From NCBI GenBank assembly GCA_002350445.1, contig DEEV01000022.1, positions 43,943-53,666 of the forward strand: a stretch of 9,724 nucleotides of DNA. The letters are read 5' to 3'. The stretch comes from Treponema sp. UBA2869. Its GTDB lineage: Bacteria; Spirochaetota; Spirochaetia; Treponematales; Treponemataceae. The position numbers and the translations under genes were made by a program. Shown in pieces: positions 7,670-9,724 of the stretch (within the stretch, counting starts at the first letter, position 1; every line of letters begins with the position of its first letter). Below the pieces are notes generated by a model. That model had not been told where the DNA came from, did not search any database, and saw only the letters and a list, made by a program, of their open reading frames with translations.

Positions 7670-8665
7670 CTATTTTCTGGAAATTTTATTAAGCGGAATT
7701 TCTGCAGAATAACTGAATGGAATTTCTCCTGAATAATTTAGATCCGGAAAGCTCAGTTTAGAATCAAACAAGAATTCAGGATTTTTTCCAGCACCATTTA
7801 AAAGCTGAACAATCAATTTCCCCGACTTAAGCGTATTTAAAGTAAGCTCCACAGGAATCGTCTGATTTTTAGATTTACCGGCAGGAATCTTTTTGCTTCC
7901 AATAACAGCATCAGCAAAAAGTCCGTCAGACGAGCGTAAACAGCAGCGTTCTATAGTCCAGTTGCAAGCTGAACTTCCTTCATCAGCAATGTTTAAATCG
8001 AATAAAAACTTAACATTTAAATCTACATTATCAAAAATTGAATCAGAAAGAGCCTTTCCAGAAAGAACCTGAGCCGCAATTGTTGCCGCAGTTGTAACTC
8101 CTTTTCCGCTTTTTACAAAACCATCCTTAAGTTCAGAAAGTCCCGGAAGCTGAAGCTTAAATCCAGACAAAGCTAAAGACGGCTTAAACACCGGAATATC
8201 AAATGCAACATTAAACGGAAGCTCCATGGAAGATGATGGAGCAAGCGGAATAGAACTTAAATCAAGATACGCCGCACCGGCAATTTTAAAAGGCAGAGTT
8301 TTTTTACCTGAAGTTTCGCGAACAATTTTGAATATTGTTTCATACGGCACCTTAAACCTAAACTTGTTTAAGCGCTTTCCCATGGCTTCAACACTAATGC
8401 CCTCATCAGCTGAAAGTTTAATATAAGACGACTCCGCAAAAACAACATCAGCGGAAACCTTCTGAATTGAAAACGACAACGGATAAGGATTTTTTATTGA
8501 GTATTCACACTCAAAAGTTATACCTTCTAAATCAATAGCCTCCGGCAAAACAGACTGCATTTTAATTTCCGGCACATAGCCAAGTTCCTTCAATGTGGAA
8601 CATGAAAAAGTTGTAATCGCCATAACTCCCGCAAGAATCGCCAGAATTTTATGATTATTTTTCAT
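7670..8665 (-). CDS. LEA type 2 family lipoprotein with two similar domains
   Basis: The 331-residue product begins with a lipoprotein signal (residues 1-21) ending TFSC, with Cys22 as the lipidation site; the loose lipobox is acceptable for spirochaetes. The mature protein should be lipid-anchored and extracytoplasmic. Residues ~36-157 form a LEA-2/WHy-like beta domain, with the characteristic NPYPLSFSI (59-67). Residues ~213-325 look like a second, more diverged copy: each ends in a strand pattern of the type LPFNVAFDIPVF (149-160) versus IPFSYSAEIPLN (315-326). A helical, Gly/Ala/Ser-rich linker (~178-210) separates them. The function of bacterial LEA-2 lipoproteins is unknown; stress or envelope roles are guesses. 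GGAGG lies 9 nt before the ATG. A TATAAT at 8691-8686 lacks a good -35 box and sits very close to the ribosome site, so the promoter is unsettled. Confidence 0.85.
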   Translation of the reverse strand: MKNNHKILAILAGVMAITTFSCSTLKELGYVPEIKMQSVLPEAIDLEGITFECEYSIKNPYPLSFSIQKVSADVVFAESSYIKLSADEGISVEAMGKRLNKFRFKVPYETIFKIVRETSGKKTLPFKIAGAAYLDLSSIPLAPSSSMELPFNVAFDIPVFKPSLALSGFKLQLPGLSELKDGFVKSGKGVTTAATIAAQVLSGKALSDSIFDNVDLNVKFLFDLNIADEGSSACNWTIERCCLRSSDGLFADAVIGSKKIPAGKSKNQTIPVELTLNTLKSGKLIVQLLNGAGKNPEFLFDSKLSFPDLNYSGEIPFSYSAEIPLNKISRK

Positions 8666-8715
8666 ACAAAAAAGCCTCCAATATAATTATAAAACAATAA
8701 ATAAAAGCTTACTAT

Positions 8716-8748
8716 AAAAAAACAGCAGAGCCTTTCAACTCTGCTGTT
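8716..8748 (-). terminator. intrinsic terminator downstream of serA
   Basis: AACAGCAGAG (8721-8730) and CTCTGCTGTT (8739-8748) form a perfect 10-bp stem with an 8-nt loop. The minus-strand RNA ends in a run of seven U (8722-8716). On the plus strand AAGG separates the stem from a T run (8753-8758), so it could act weakly in both directions. It is 226 bases past the serA stop codon and shields the lipoprotein gene from serA readthrough. Confidence 0.88.
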
Positions 8749-8789
8749 AAGGTTTTTTATGACTTTATATTTTTAATTTACAGTGATTA

Positions 8790-8952
8790 CGGCTTGCATA
8801 GTCTAGCCGTTTGAGCCGTTTTTCCGATGAAGCTAAAACGACCCGCTGTCGCAGCTCGTTTTTTAACGCTTCTTCGATTATAGCGCTCGATAAATCTCGC
8901 GAGCCGATTTTGTGTAAACGCTAGACAACAGTCCCGATGGACTGTTGTTTTT
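8790..8952. repeat. CpG-rich block of nested inverted repeats in the serA 3' region (candidate dispersed element or structured RNA)
   Basis: This part of the 309-base gap between serA and the lipoprotein gene is unlike its AT-rich surroundings. It contains an outer inverted repeat GTCTAGCCGTTT (8801-8812) / AAACGCTAGAC (8916-8926, one bulged base). Inside are a hairpin with arms AAAACGA/TCGTTTT (8836-8842, 8857-8863) and an inner GCTG/CAGC, and a GCTCG/CGAGC pair (8885-8889, 8899-8903). Adjoining on the right is a perfect 10-bp stem (8925-8934 / 8939-8948). GCTTGC occurs near both ends in the same orientation (8792-8797, 8958-8963). The minus frame through it gives only a basic, featureless peptide and is not called a gene. 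A mobile or dispersed repeat is the favoured reading; no second copy occurs in this window. Confidence 0.55.
8925..8952 (+). terminator. terminator-like perfect hairpin pointing right
   Basis: ACAACAGTCC (8925-8934) and GGACTGTTGT (8939-8948) pair perfectly over 10 bp with a CGAT loop, followed on plus by TTTT (8949-8952). On minus the stem is followed by CTAG, so it can only act as an intrinsic terminator for plus-strand RNA. No plus-strand gene precedes it, so its role is unclear; it may simply be one arm of the repeat block. Confidence 0.4.
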
Positions 8953-8974
8953 AACGCGCTTGCTATTTTAGGCA

Positions 8975-9724
8975 TTATCCAAAAATTGGGCGAACTCTGT
9001 TTACTGTGTCGCAAGCTGCCAATTTTGCAATAATTTCGTCTGTTACAACGCCGTCTACATCGATGATGTTGTAAGCTACGTCGCCGCGAGCCTGGTTGAT
9101 GAAAGAAGAAATGTTCAACTTTGCTTCACCAAGGATTGTTGTGAACTTAGAGATTGTATCAGGAATGTTTTTGTGGCTGATACAAAGACGAGTTCCGCCT
9201 GCTGGAATTGGGTTGTCTGTAACTGTCTTAGGGAAGTTTACAGAGTTTACGATATTTCCGTTCTCGAGGAAGTCCTTGAGCTGAGCAGCTGCCATAATAG
9301 CACAGTTGTCTTCAGCTTCTGGAGTTGATGCTCCGAGGTGTGGCATACAAACAACTTTTGGATGGTTCAAGAGCTCTTCTGCTGCAAAGTCTGTAATGAG
9401 AGCAGAAACTTTTCCGCTGTCGAGAGCTGCGATAATATCTGCATTGTTTACAAGTCCACCACGAGCGATGTTGATAATTCTTACACCGTCTTTCATGTTC
9501 TTAATAGAAGAAGCGTTTATCATTCCCTTTGTGTCGTTTGTCTGTGGAACGTGGATTGTAAGGTAATCACACTTAGCATAGAGGCTGTCGAGTGTTTCAG
9601 CAATCTTAACTTTCTTGTCGAGCTTCAAAGCTGCATTTACAGAAAGGAATGGGTCGTAGCCCCAAACGTCCATACCAAAGTGGAGGGCGAGGTTAGCAAC
9701 CATAGCACCGATAGCACCAAGACC
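8975..9724 (-). CDS. serA: D-3-phosphoglycerate dehydrogenase, C-terminal two thirds
   Basis: The visible 249 residues continue to the right edge, so the N-terminal ~140 residues are missing (the ~393-residue short form is expected). The fragment opens with the Rossmann loop GLGAIG, followed by the NAD-binding Asp in WGYDPF. The catalytic Arg lies in NIARGGLVN, the Glu in FAAEELL and the His in PHLGASTPEAE, all conserved. From about TRLCISHKN to the end there is a C-terminal ACT domain, the usual serine-sensing module. The enzyme oxidises 3-phosphoglycerate to 3-phosphohydroxypyruvate with NAD+, the first step of cytoplasmic serine synthesis. The stop is TAA at 8977-8975. A long 3' region with inverted repeats separates it from its terminator at 8716-8748. 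The ATG at 9703 is internal, not the start. Related 2-hydroxyacid dehydrogenases exist, but the ACT domain and catalytic context favour SerA. Confidence 0.92.
   Translation of the reverse strand, partial: GLGAIGAMVANLALHFGMDVWGYDPFLSVNAALKLDKKVKIAETLDSLYAKCDYLTIHVPQTNDTKGMINASSIKNMKDGVRIINIARGGLVNNADIIAALDSGKVSALITDFAAEELLNHPKVVCMPHLGASTPEAEDNCAIMAAAQLKDFLENGNIVNSVNFPKTVTDNPIPAGGTRLCISHKNIPDTISKFTTILGEAKLNISSFINQARGDVAYNIIDVDGVVTDEIIAKLAACDTVNRVRPIFG

Noticed and set aside
8686..8714. TATAAT-centred promoter for the LEA-2 lipoprotein gene
   Set aside because: The -10 match is perfect, but the -35 (TAGTAA) is poor and transcription would start at the ribosome site itself, so it is mentioned only in the gene entry.
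8787..9014. 75-codon minus-strand frame spanning the serA end and the repeat block
   Set aside because: It starts inside serA in another frame, has no ribosome site of its own, and its basic C-terminal half is simply the repeat block translated.

Overview
The window looks like chromosomal DNA of a host-associated Treponema or a close spirochaete relative. This is an inference from three things: AT-rich sequence with TTG and GTG starts used beside ATG, a lipoprotein with a loose spirochaete-type lipobox, and the gene families present (a LysM/M23 endopeptidase, an FtsI-type penicillin-binding protein, an MptE-like/DUF115 protein of the Maf type, and a LEA-2 lipoprotein). Six genes are complete and two are cut by the window edges. 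I see no tRNA, rRNA, CRISPR array or transposase gene.

Left part (1-4060, all minus strand). The first 60 bases are the N-terminus of a LacI-family repressor with a TTG start. Upstream of it lie a good sigma70-type promoter and, between promoter and gene, a 14-bp operator-like near-palindrome, which suggests autoregulation. An AT-rich spacer follows, then an intrinsic terminator that closes a three-gene operon. In transcription order the operon holds a membrane-anchored LysM/M23 peptidoglycan endopeptidase (4060-2801), a 78-residue zinc-ribbon/coiled-coil protein (2780-2544), and a 728-residue exported protein with WD40-like propeller repeats and a C-terminal NodB-like fold (2547-361). The NodB-like part has lost all recognisable metal ligands except one aspartate position, so it is probably a pseudoenzyme.

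Middle (4061-7641, plus strand). A 133-bp divergent region separates the M23 operon from an FtsI-type class B penicillin-binding protein with a C-terminal PASTA domain (GTG start). The next gene, an MptE-like/Maf-type protein, starts at a TTG inside the end of the penicillin-binding protein gene, a 23-base overlap. Much of the window therefore concerns the cell envelope: cell-wall cleavage on one side of the divergent promoter region and cell-wall cross-linking plus a sugar-transfer-like enzyme on the other.

Right part (7642-9724, minus strand). A LEA-2-type lipoprotein with two similar domains converges on the MptE-like gene, with only 28 bases between the stop codons. Upstream of it, in order, are a strong intrinsic terminator, a block of about 190 bases rich in CpG and nested inverted repeats, and the C-terminal two thirds of D-3-phosphoglycerate dehydrogenase (serA) running off the window edge. 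The structured block lies in the apparent 3' untranslated region of serA. It differs in composition from everything around it and is the best candidate here for an undescribed element, either a dispersed repeat or a structured RNA.
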